Of a stretch of DNA of 64,000 nucleotides, positions 44,648 to 52,789 are shown in pieces. The notes under the pieces were generated by a model, which ran no database searches, was not told the origin of the DNA, and worked only from the letters and a program-made list of their open reading frames with translations. The stretch covers positions 620,001-684,000 of the forward strand of contig JADKJE010000001.1 of assembly GCA_016722515.1 (NCBI GenBank), given 5' to 3'. This stretch comes from Alphaproteobacteria bacterium. Its GTDB lineage: Bacteria; Pseudomonadota; Alphaproteobacteria; Rickettsiales; JADKJE01. The position numbers and the translations under genes were made by a program. Each line of letters starts with the position of its first letter. Position 1 is the stretch's first letter.

Positions 44648-45388
44648 GTGGCGACCCCATCCCTATCCAAAACTATATCGACAAGCGTACCCCAATCACG
44701 ACAGGCCGCGACTAACCTGCCTGTCGTCTTTGGAGCGAATACGTCCAATAAAATGGCACGATTGGATCAAAGGATGTTATTGGGTCGCCACACACTCCGT
44801 GAAAGTGACGTACTGCTTTCATTTTCACTCATGGCACTTGCCGCTAAATTAGCGTTAGTCGATGGACCACTGCATTATACTGAGTTAGAAACCTTCCGGT
44901 CGGTTTTTCATATTTCTATCCCGTCGCAGGACCCGCTTGATACACTTTTTTATCAAGCCCATCATGATCCACATGATTCCACCTATTATGGCCGGCATTT
45001 AAATCGACTCTATTTAGAAGATGATAGCACCAGGCAAGCCGTACTTTTTGGATTATTCCAGATAGCTGCAGCTGATAACCCTATCAACGAACCTGAAATG
45101 CTTTATTTGAAAAAACTGGCCGGCATTTTAAAAATCAACCGTAAACAATTCATGAGTACCTTACGTTTTGCGATGTTACCAGCCTATTTGCACAACCCTC
45201 ATGATTGCCTGGATATATCTGCGTTGGATGCCAAACAGGATATCCGCCGCAAATTTCATGAGCGCATCCGCCTATGCCACCCCGACCTTTTACCCACCTC
45301 ACTTCCAGAGGAAATAAAACAGTTATTGCATGAAAAATGCACGTTACTCACCCAGGCCTATCATACATTGACTAGCCAGGCGGCTTAA
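44648..45388 (+). CDS. TerB-like protein with C-terminal J-domain-like segment
   Basis: Protein of 246 residues starting at a GTG preceded by AAGAG. A helical TerB-like region (about 55-175; LMALAAKLALVDGPLHYTELETF and FQIAAADNPINEPEMLYLKKLAGIL) is followed by a J-domain-like end (about 190-245) with the HPD tripeptide in LCHPDLLP. This TerB plus J order is that of DjlA-type cochaperones, but the N-terminal membrane anchor of DjlA is missing. It may stimulate DnaK on specific clients. It follows the DUF1476 gene by 20 bp. Confidence 0.8.
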   Translation: MATPSLSKTISTSVPQSRQAATNLPVVFGANTSNKMARLDQRMLLGRHTLRESDVLLSFSLMALAAKLALVDGPLHYTELETFRSVFHISIPSQDPLDTLFYQAHHDPHDSTYYGRHLNRLYLEDDSTRQAVLFGLFQIAAADNPINEPEMLYLKKLAGILKINRKQFMSTLRFAMLPAYLHNPHDCLDISALDAKQDIRRKFHERIRLCHPDLLPTSLPEEIKQLLHEKCTLLTQAYHTLTSQAA

Positions 45389-45438
45389 ATTAAGTATAAT
45401 GACTTCTTTATTACAAGAAATAATAGAGCGTTTTAATT

Positions 45439-46881
45439 ATGAAAAAATCCGTCCCAACCCCGACCGAAACACAAGTAGAATCTAAAAAAATTGATAATAA
45501 GGTCGCTCAGACTATTATCGAGACGATCAATAATTCCCGTTCTCTCACAAAGGTTACCCTTACAAACTGCACATTTGACCGCAGAGGAGCAATAACCATC
45601 CGTGAATTTCTTAAAGTATCCCCAACAATTACCGAGATCGATCTAGCTGGCACCACGTTCGATAATGACATTGAGGATCAAGCTAAAATTAAATTCTTTA
45701 CCTCAATCATTGCCAATCCCGACATCCTTCGTATAAATCTTTCCAATTGCGGGTTGGTTGATCGTATTAACGGCGCGGTTTTCACCAGCCTTATTTCCAA
45801 TAAATCCTATGAATATGTCAATCTTTCCAGTAACGACATCGGCGATGCTGGCGCAGTTCAACTGGATTATTTAATCACATTTAGTGGTAAAATCAAGCAT
45901 CTCGTTTTATCCAATAACTCCAGTATTTCAGACGACAGCACCCAACGCATAATTAAGGCCGTTAACGCGAACAACCATATCACTAGGTGTGATATTAATG
46001 GTGTTGTCATCTCAAAAATTCCCTCTAAGCGAAACCAAAAAAGAAACCAACGTTTGCAACGTAAATTAAACAAATCTAACACGAATGGATTACTCCCACA
46101 TTCCCAAACACATTCCCTACCAGATGTATCAACGTTATCTGATGACAAACCCTCGAATTTATTGGCACATTCAAAAGAGGAATCTCCTAAAAATAGCAAC
46201 CTTCAAAACCATAGAACAACTTCAGAGCAATCGCATAAACCCATCCCCTTAAAAGAAATCATCGTCTCTCTTCGAAAGCAAAATAAGTTTCTTAAAACAG
46301 CCCATATGCAACATACGATACAGATCCAAGCTTTAGAATCGACAGTAGACGAGTTAAAAAAGACCGTAGAGATATTATCGACCAACTACTCTACTCTCTT
46401 AAAAGGTCAAGAAAAAATCAAAATGCAACTTCTTGAATCAAGCAAAGCAGAAGAAAGAGTAAGTCCTTTGTCTCCCCCAACAACCCCTAACATTCCATCC
46501 AAGCCTAAACTATTAGTTCCCAAACCTATGTCCTCCTATCCATCCCACGTGGCAAACGGCAAACTTTCGCCAAACTCCCCTTATTCTCCAACAACTTCTC
46601 ATTCAGCATCTTCTCAAGAAACGCCTGCTAATTCAAGCGTGAATATTCAGGTTAACATGTCTTCAAACGGGTCGAACGTGAACCCGTTTCTTTCGAAGGA
46701 ACCATTCCAAGATACTTTGCATTCCCCCAAAAAACCTATTACGCCTGCTAAAAACCAAAATCTTGCTAAAAATCCCCCCGCTCAAATCACCAAAAACCCA
46801 TTCGATGGCGCCGATAACGAACTTGCAGCAAAATTAAAAAGACGCAATTCTAGTATTGGGTCTAGTTGTCCAGGTCCATAA
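45439..46881 (+). CDS. LRR protein with coiled coil and NPF motifs, possible secreted effector
   Basis: I know no named homologue. Of 480 residues, 20-190 form ribonuclease-inhibitor-like leucine-rich repeats (KVTLTNCTFDRRGA, RINLSNCGL, YVNLSSNDIGDAGA). Then comes a basic linker, a coiled coil (about 270-340) and a Ser/Pro/Asn-rich disordered tail with two NPF tripeptides (about 415 and 453) and a basic, Ser-rich end (ELAAKLKRRNSSIGSS). NPF tripeptides bind EH domains of eukaryotic endocytic proteins, and LRRs with disordered Pro/Ser tails are frequent in host-directed proteins. No signal peptide, so secretion would need a dedicated system. Low bacterial character of the tail supports a host role, but this is inference. 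Confidence 0.65.
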   Translation: MKKSVPTPTETQVESKKIDNKVAQTIIETINNSRSLTKVTLTNCTFDRRGAITIREFLKVSPTITEIDLAGTTFDNDIEDQAKIKFFTSIIANPDILRINLSNCGLVDRINGAVFTSLISNKSYEYVNLSSNDIGDAGAVQLDYLITFSGKIKHLVLSNNSSISDDSTQRIIKAVNANNHITRCDINGVVISKIPSKRNQKRNQRLQRKLNKSNTNGLLPHSQTHSLPDVSTLSDDKPSNLLAHSKEESPKNSNLQNHRTTSEQSHKPIPLKEIIVSLRKQNKFLKTAHMQHTIQIQALESTVDELKKTVEILSTNYSTLLKGQEKIKMQLLESSKAEERVSPLSPPTTPNIPSKPKLLVPKPMSSYPSHVANGKLSPNSPYSPTTSHSASSQETPANSSVNIQVNMSSNGSNVNPFLSKEPFQDTLHSPKKPITPAKNQNLAKNPPAQITKNPFDGADNELAAKLKRRNSSIGSSCPGP

Positions 46882-46965
46882 AGAACACCACATACCCTGC
46901 TTTTTATATTCGCAAAAAAACTATAAAACGGATACTATGGTGAACACCCTATGTAGAGACAAACC

Positions 46966-47889
46966 ATGACTTATGCGATTTCCATTCAGCATCTTCAGAA
47001 AACCTATAGCAATGGTTTCCTGGCGTTAGATGATATTAATCTCCAGGTATCTCCCGGTGAAATAGTTGCACTTCTTGGGCCCAATGGCGCAGGAAAAACC
47101 ACTCTTATTAACGCTGTTTGTGGCATCGTAACCGCTAATGCCGGAAGCGTTGAGGTCTTTGGTCATGATAACATCAAACATTATCGAACTGCCCGATCCC
47201 ACATTGGCCTTGTACCTCAAGAACTGACCACAGATGCGTTTGAAACCGTGTGGAATACCGTTTCATTTAGTCGTGGACTGTTTGGCAAGCCGGCATCGCC
47301 CGCTTATATCGAAGAAACATTAAAGAAATTATCCTTGTGGGATAAAAAGGACGCACAAATCCGTACCTTGTCCGGCGGCATGAAACGACGCGTCATGATT
47401 GCCAAAGCCCTATCACATGAACCTGACATTCTGTTTCTAGATGAACCATCTGCTGGTGTAGATGTTGAACTACGAAAATCAATGTGGGCACAGGTGCGCC
47501 AGCTAAGGGAAACAGGCGTCACTATTATTTTAACGACACACTACATTGAAGAAGCTGAGGAAATGGCCGATCGCATCAGCGTGATTAATAAAGGCAAGCT
47601 CATCATTACCGAAGAGAAGAAAACACTGATGAAACAATTAGGGAAAAAGGAACTGGTGATGAATTTATACACCCCTCTCCTTTCTATTCCCGAACCACTA
47701 TCCAGGTTCAATTTGCATCTAGCCCAAGAGGGAATGCATCTTATTTTTACTTACGACCCGGCGAAAGCAGATAATGATGTCACCGACTTATTGGACCAGC
47801 TAAAGAAAAATGCCATCCGTTGCAAAGATCTGGATACACGCCAAAGCTCCCTGGAAGAAATATTCGTTCAATTAGTAGGTGCATCATGA
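46966..47889 (+). CDS. ABC exporter ATP-binding protein
   Basis: ATPase of an ABC-2 type exporter, 307 residues. Walker A GPNGAGKTT (about 38-46), signature LSGGMKRR, Walker B ILFLDEPSAGVD and the switch His in TTHYIEEAEEMADR are all present, so the ATPase should be active. The C-terminal 80 residues are the regulatory extension common in drug/polysaccharide exporters. Its stop overlaps the permease start by 4 bp. Substrate unknown. Confidence 0.93.
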   Translation: MTYAISIQHLQKTYSNGFLALDDINLQVSPGEIVALLGPNGAGKTTLINAVCGIVTANAGSVEVFGHDNIKHYRTARSHIGLVPQELTTDAFETVWNTVSFSRGLFGKPASPAYIEETLKKLSLWDKKDAQIRTLSGGMKRRVMIAKALSHEPDILFLDEPSAGVDVELRKSMWAQVRQLRETGVTIILTTHYIEEAEEMADRISVINKGKLIITEEKKTLMKQLGKKELVMNLYTPLLSIPEPLSRFNLHLAQEGMHLIFTYDPAKADNDVTDLLDQLKKNAIRCKDLDTRQSSLEEIFVQLVGAS

Positions 47890-48647
47890 ATTATCGCGGT
47901 ATCTTAGCCATTTATAAATTTGAAATGGCACGCACGTTTAGGACTATCGGCCAAAGCATTGCCTCCCCTGTCCTTTCAACCATACTTTATTTTATTGTCT
48001 TTGGTTCTGCCATTGGCTCACGTATCAGCGACATTGATGGCATTAGCTACGGTTCGTTTATTGTGCCCGGTCTGATTATGCTCACGGTGTTAGGCGAGAG
48101 CATTTCCAACGCCTCATTTGGTATTTATTTTCCACGTTTTACCGGCACTATCTATGAAATCTTATCAGCTCCACTTTCGTTTTGGGAGATAACCATCGGT
48201 TATGTTGGAGCTGCGGCCTCAAAGTCGGTGATGATTGGTACTATTGTGCTTATAACCGCTGGCTTCTTCGTGCACCTTGAAATATTGCATCCGTTTTGGA
48301 TGGTGTTCTTCTTTATAATGACCTGTATTACCTTCAGCTTACTTTGATTCATTATTGGTATATGGGCTGATGGGTTTGAGAAACTGCAACTTATTCCGTT
48401 ATTAGTCATTACCCCTCTAACCTTCTTGGGAGGAAGTTTTTATTCCATTCATATGCTTCCGTCATTTTGGCAGACCGTCTCATTGCTAAATCCAGTGGTC
48501 TATCTGATAAGCGGTTTCAGGTGGAGTTTTTATGAACATTCAGACGTTAGCCTAACAGTCAGCGTTACCATGATCACCGTCTTTTTAACGGTTTGTATTA
48601 GTCTTATTGCCTGGATTTTCAAAACGGGTTATCGGCTCAAAAATTAA
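47886..48647 (+). pseudogene. ABC-2 permease with in-frame TGA
   Basis: Membrane partner of the preceding ATPase. The frame from ATG 47886 encodes a typical ABC-2 permease (YFIVFGSAIGSRI, FIVPGLIMLTVL, YEILSAPLS) for 153 residues, then TGA at 48345-48347, then continues in the same frame with FIIGIWADGFEKLQ, LTFLGGSFYSIHMLP and the last helices to 48647. Total of 253 codons is the normal family length. The stop lies where homologues usually have Gly, so GGA to TGA is the simplest change. The fragment before the stop lacks the last two or three helices and is unlikely to work alone. The ATPase gene is still intact. Confidence 0.88.
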
Positions 48648-48684
48648 TCTGTTTTATGATTTCTGGCACCGGGGGCTTACGTTT

Positions 48685-49788
48685 TTAGAACCCCTTATAA
48701 CCCACAATTTTCAGGCCATACCCTTCAATCCCCACCACTGCACGCTTAGAATTGGTCAGAAGGATCATCTCATGCACCCCCAAATCCCTTAAGATCTGGG
48801 CTCCAATTCCATATTCACGTAAATTGCCATACGGCTCGGTCCGCTTACCTAATCGTTCAAGAATTGTTTCGCTGAGCGATGCTTTATTGGGCTCACGCAA
48901 CACCACGATGACACCCGCACCCTTTTGAGCAATTTGTTCCATAGACTGCTGCAAACGGGTATTAGCACCCGCAAACGTGTCACCCAGCATATCAGCGGTC
49001 AGATCAACGGTATGCATTCGCACCAAGGTCGGCTCATGATTGGAAATTTCGCCCTTAACCAAGGCAATATGTTCTGCATAATGGACGGTATTACGATAAA
49101 CGATTAACTTAAACTGACCTCCATAACAACTATCCATCAATGTCTCGGTAACCCGTTCAATCAAATGGTCCCGACGCAAACGATAAGCAATCAAATCAGC
49201 AATAGAGGCCACATGTAAATCATGTTGTTTGGCAAACACCAGAAGATCCGGGAGCCTGGCCATCGTACCGTCATCATTCATAATTTCACAAATAACACCG
49301 GCTGGTAAAAACCCTGCCATGCGCGCAATATCAACCGCAGCCTCGGTGTGGCCAGCCCTCACTAATACTCCACCATCTTTAGCCTCCAAAGGGAAAATAT
49401 GGCCTGGTGTAACAATATCTTCATAGCTGTAAGCAGGATCAATGGCAACGGCAATAGTCCGGGCACGATCAGCCGCAGAAATACCGGTGGTTACCCCCTC
49501 TTTCGCTTCAATCGAAATAGTAAAGGCAGTCTGATGGCGTGTTCCATTGGATTGTGACATCAGTGGCAATTTTAATTCACGGATACGCTTGCTATCCATC
49601 GATAAACAAATAAGCCCACGTCCATATTTGGCCATAAAATTAATGGCAGAAGCATCCGCTTTTTGTGCTGGAATAATGAGATCGCCTTCGTTTTCGCGCC
49701 CTTCATCATCAACAAGAATAAACATTTTACCTTGTTTGGCGTCTTCCACTATTTGTTCAATCGTTGCTAATTCTTTTGTGTATACCAT
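48685..49788 (-). CDS. ribB: 3,4-dihydroxy-2-butanone-4-phosphate synthase with degenerate RibA-like domain
   Basis: RibB makes the four-carbon unit of riboflavin from ribulose 5-phosphate. Residues 1-205 carry the acidic loop DDEGRENEGDL, the GTRHQTAFT-like segment, TPGHIFPL and GHTEAAVDIARMAG. Residues 210-367 align in order with GTP cyclohydrolase II (LREYGIGAQILRDLG, LLTNSKRAVVGIEGYGL) but lack the three zinc cysteines, so that activity is lost and ribA at 8578 must provide it. I start at ATG 49788; a TTG six bases earlier is possible. No FMN riboswitch is visible in the short upstream gap. Convergent with the ABC permease. Confidence 0.93.
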   Translation of the reverse strand: MVYTKELATIEQIVEDAKQGKMFILVDDEGRENEGDLIIPAQKADASAINFMAKYGRGLICLSMDSKRIRELKLPLMSQSNGTRHQTAFTISIEAKEGVTTGISAADRARTIAVAIDPAYSYEDIVTPGHIFPLEAKDGGVLVRAGHTEAAVDIARMAGFLPAGVICEIMNDDGTMARLPDLLVFAKQHDLHVASIADLIAYRLRRDHLIERVTETLMDSCYGGQFKLIVYRNTVHYAEHIALVKGEISNHEPTLVRMHTVDLTADMLGDTFAGANTRLQQSMEQIAQKGAGVIVVLREPNKASLSETILERLGKRTEPYGNLREYGIGAQILRDLGVHEMILLTNSKRAVVGIEGYGLKIVGYKGF

Positions 49789-49867
49789 GGTCAATCATCT
49801 TGATTTCACGGTTGCCATCATATACTATTCCTTTTCAATTCAACAGTCTTTTCATCGCGTAGGCCTT

Positions 49868-50266
49868 ATGTTTGTTAGCATCCCTTCCCGTAGAATTAAA
49901 CCGATTAACTTTCTACCGATGATCAGCGTGGTCTTTCTGCTCTTAATGTTTTTTATTTTAACCGGTAATTTTTCCCCTAACAGCCTGTTACCCATAGATT
50001 TTCCTAAAGCGCAAAGCCCTCAAGAAGTCCCTAAAGCAAGCCTGCGTGTCAGCATTAATAAACATCACGTCATCGCTTTTGAAGATAAAATAGTTACCTT
50101 TGACAGACTACCCGATATTGTGGCCGCTAAACTGGCCAACGATCCTAATCAACCTATTTTAATACAGGCCGATAAAGACCTCCCGGCAGTTGAACTAACC
50201 CATATCATCTCCTTGTTTGAAGCCGTTGGTGCACATAACATTAAGTTAATGACCATCGCGCCTTAA
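49868..50266 (+). CDS. ExbD/TolR family protein
   Basis: Protein of 132 residues. A short basic N-terminus, then one transmembrane helix (about 16-36; FLPMISVVFLLLMFFILTG) and a periplasmic domain ending ILIQADKDLPAVELTHIISLFEAVGAHNIKLMTI, which is the ExbD/TolR fold pattern. The usual membrane Asp that couples to proton flow is not clear in this helix (PMIS where PMID is typical), which could mean an altered or inactive motor subunit. The start is ATG 49868; the open frame extends further upstream over ribB on the other strand without reason. No ExbB/TolQ gene is adjacent. Confidence 0.8.
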   Translation: MFVSIPSRRIKPINFLPMISVVFLLLMFFILTGNFSPNSLLPIDFPKAQSPQEVPKASLRVSINKHHVIAFEDKIVTFDRLPDIVAAKLANDPNQPILIQADKDLPAVELTHIISLFEAVGAHNIKLMTIAP

Positions 50267-50319
50267 ACGTTTCTTCAGGTTTGCTTGTCATACTCTATGG
50301 GTTAATAAGAGGTCTAATC

Positions 50320-51066
50320 ATGAAAATACTTGTACCAGTTAAACGTGTGGTGGATTACAACGTCAGGGTTCGTGTTAAGCCCGACCACAGTGGGGTAGAT
50401 GTGGCTCATGTAAAAATGTCGATGAATCCTTTCGATGAAATTGCCGTTGAAGAAGCCGTAAGCCTTAAGGAAAAAAACATTGCCAGCGACGTTATTGCCG
50501 TATCTATTGGCAACGACAAAGTGCAAGAAACCATACGTTCTGCTATCGCTATGGGAGCCGACCGCGGCATCCATATCAAATGCGAACAACCTCTCGATTC
50601 CATCAACGTTGCCAAAATCCTCGCTGAAATCTTCAAAAAGGAAAGCCCACAATTGGTGATTATGGGCAAACAAGCTATAGATGATGATTGCAACCAGACC
50701 GGGCAAATGCTGGCGGCTTTACTTAATCTTCCTCAGGCAACGTTTGCCTCAGCACTGGCTGTTGAAGGGCAAAAAGCAACAGTAACGCGTGAAGTCGATG
50801 GTGGATTAGAGGTCATCTCCCTATCGCTACCAGCCATTATTACAACCGATTTGCGCCTTAACAAGCCTCGCTTTATCGCCCTGCCCAAAATCATGCAAGC
50901 TCGCAGCAAACCATTAGAAGTGATCGCCGTTGAAAGCCTTAACATAAACCTAGCTCCCCGTTTGCAGACCATCAAAGTAGAAGAGCCTGAAAAACGTAAA
51001 GCCGGAGTAAAAGTTAAATCCGTCGATGAATTGGTCGATAAACTCAAACAGGAAGGAGTGATCTAA
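50320..51066 (+). CDS. etfB: Electron transfer flavoprotein beta subunit
   Basis: Small ETF subunit; with EtfA it carries electrons from acyl-CoA and other dehydrogenases to ETF-quinone oxidoreductase. From ATG 50320 (AAGAGGT upstream) 248 residues with MKILVPVKRVVDYNVRVRV, MNPFDEIAVEEAV, GKQAIDDDCNQTGQMLAALL and TTDLRLNKPRFIALPKIMQA, the AMP/recognition-loop region. The frame opens 39 bp earlier, but that extension lacks homology. Overlaps etfA by one base (TAATG). Confidence 0.96.
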   Translation: MKILVPVKRVVDYNVRVRVKPDHSGVDVAHVKMSMNPFDEIAVEEAVSLKEKNIASDVIAVSIGNDKVQETIRSAIAMGADRGIHIKCEQPLDSINVAKILAEIFKKESPQLVIMGKQAIDDDCNQTGQMLAALLNLPQATFASALAVEGQKATVTREVDGGLEVISLSLPAIITTDLRLNKPRFIALPKIMQARSKPLEVIAVESLNINLAPRLQTIKVEEPEKRKAGVKVKSVDELVDKLKQEGVI

Positions 51067-51998
51067 TGCGTACACTCGTTATTGCCGAACATCAGCAAAA
51101 TACCCTTCATCTCTCAACGCTGAACACAGTTAGCGCGGCGACTAAGCTTGGCCATGAAATCAGCCTGCTCGTCATTGGGCATCAATGCGACTCGGTTGCC
51201 CAACAAGCTGCCTGTATTAGTGCTGCCAGCCAGGTTATGGTTGCCGATCACGAAGCCTATGCACACCCACTTGCCGAAAATATTGCTCCACTTATCTTGC
51301 GTGTTGCCAAAGATTTTAATTATATCCTCGCTCCTGCCACGACGTTTGGCAAAAACATCCTTCCGCGAGTTGCCGCCTTGTTGGATGTGGCACAAATTTC
51401 AGAGGTGATTGAAGTGATTGACGGCACGACTTTCAAACGCCCTATTTATGCAGGCAATGCTATTGCCACCGTAAAGAGTAACGATCTGATTAAAGTCATG
51501 ACTATCCGCAGTACGGCTTTTCCTAAAACGGCAACAGCTGAACCTAAAGCTCCCATTCAAAAACTTGAAGTGGCTGAGATCAGCAAACAAGTCCAGTTTG
51601 TGAAACTTGAATCCTCTCAATCTGACCGCCCGGAATTAACGTCTGCCCGCGTGGTTATCTCAGGTGGGAGAGGTCTTGCCAGTGGCGAAAACTTCACTAA
51701 ATATTTAGAGCCCGTTGCCAAAAAACTAAACGCCGCCATAGGGGCTTCCAGGGTTGCTGTTGATTCTGGCTACGTACCCAATGATTATCAAGTAGGCCAA
51801 ACCGGTAAAGTTGTTGCCCCTGAGCTCTATATCGCTGTTGGCATCTCAGGCGCCATCCAACATCTTGCCGGCATGAAAGACAGTAAAATTATCGTTGCCA
51901 TCAACAAAGACGAAAATGCACCGATTTTTGAAGTGGCTGATTATGGATTGGTGGCTGATTTGTTTGAGGTGCTGCCGGAATTGGAGAAGAAGCTTTAA
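51066..51998 (+). CDS. etfA: Electron transfer flavoprotein alpha subunit
   Basis: FAD-binding ETF subunit, 310 residues, normal length. The FAD domain is complete: SGGRGLASGENF, IGASRVAVDSGYVPNDYQVGQTGKVVAPELYIAVGISGAIQH and IVAINKDENAPIFEVADYGLVADLFEVLPEL at the C-terminus. Translationally coupled to etfB. No dehydrogenase gene is adjacent. Confidence 0.97.
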   Translation: MRTLVIAEHQQNTLHLSTLNTVSAATKLGHEISLLVIGHQCDSVAQQAACISAASQVMVADHEAYAHPLAENIAPLILRVAKDFNYILAPATTFGKNILPRVAALLDVAQISEVIEVIDGTTFKRPIYAGNAIATVKSNDLIKVMTIRSTAFPKTATAEPKAPIQKLEVAEISKQVQFVKLESSQSDRPELTSARVVISGGRGLASGENFTKYLEPVAKKLNAAIGASRVAVDSGYVPNDYQVGQTGKVVAPELYIAVGISGAIQHLAGMKDSKIIVAINKDENAPIFEVADYGLVADLFEVLPELEKKL

Positions 51999-52113
51999 GA
52001 CATAACTTCTTAGCGCTTAGTGACTATCAATATTAGACCAATGCTTCTTTACAAATACATTATTTGGGGATAAATTCGGGGGGAAATATTCACTCGTTAC
52101 GAAGGCACGCAAC

Positions 52114-52431
52114 ATGGCAGAAAAATCCTTATTAGACTCAACAGTAGAAATCCTGGTAGCAACTCCAGTAAAGAAAACATTCATGTTAGTCCTCGAATTA
52201 CTGGGTATTTTGACTCCTTCTAATAAGGAACAACAGCAAACGGAAGCTGCTGAAAAAGCCAAGAAAGCATCACAAGCCCCTAAAGAGGAACCCATCAATG
52301 AGGCTCTTGGTAAATTAAATTTGGGAACTATGGGTGTAAGCAAGTCAACGCCTTTGCCGACAAAACCCAATTTTCAGGAAGACCTTTTAAATAAAAGGGA
52401 ACAACCGGATAGTTCTGGAAGAGTCATTTAG
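52114..52431 (+). CDS. Small hypothetical protein
   Basis: An open frame of 105 codons with an ATG after GAAGGCACG. The product has a hydrophobic stretch (about 12-34; VEILVATPVKKTFMLVLELLGIL), then a Gln/Glu/Lys/Ala-rich segment and a polar tail. I recognise no family. It lies alone after etfA in a region of low gene density. It could be a real small membrane-associated protein or a chance frame. Confidence 0.4.
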   Translation: MAEKSLLDSTVEILVATPVKKTFMLVLELLGILTPSNKEQQQTEAAEKAKKASQAPKEEPINEALGKLNLGTMGVSKSTPLPTKPNFQEDLLNKREQPDSSGRVI

Positions 52432-52789
52432 CGCTTAATCGAATCCACGTTGGTTTCATCCGCATTTCCCTCTATTGACATGTACATTAACAGTCTCATT
52501 GATGCTGCTATCCCTGCCTTAGGGGCTTAGGCGAATTGATTGCTAAAATTGTAGGTCCCTATCGTAACCATAAAATGATGTTGGGAATACTCTTCTGCGC
52601 AAAAATGCTGGATATAATCCTATTTTCTATTGCTAATTGATTAAACCTTAAAAGAGCAGTTCGAACGTAGAGTGAGTTCGAACTGCTGAATATACGCTAT
52701 TTTTAGGATAATCGCCTCAATAGAAATATAAGGCCTATATTTAGCACGTGTCTTTTAGGTTAAAATATCTCCACCCGCGTTCTACAGGG
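52432..52789. other. Gap before gltX end: possible gene relic and a hairpin
   Basis: On the plus strand at about 52477-52640 two overlapping frames read like a broken hydrophobic protein (DMYINSLIDAAIPALG, then after a shift ELIAKIVGPYRNHKMMLGI and CAKMLDIILFSIAN). I cannot name it. A stem-loop at 52655-52687 follows. No intact gene. Confidence 0.35.
52655..52687 (-). terminator. Stem-loop, probable terminator downstream of gltX
   Basis: A perfect 12-bp stem AGCAGTTCGAAC/GTTCGAACTGCT with a 9-nt loop. Read on the minus strand it is followed by CTTTTAAGG, a weak T-run, and lies about 100 bp after the gltX stop. On the plus strand the T-run (TTTTT) is displaced by 14 bp. Confidence 0.55.

Noticed and set aside
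48345..48347. TGA in the permease as Trp recoding
   Set aside because: Homologues usually have Gly there, and rsmH and ftsL end with TGA, so TGA is an ordinary stop in this genome.
52477..52640. Hydrophobic frames as a small membrane protein gene
   Set aside because: Needs a frame change and has a stop in the middle; kept only as a possible relic.
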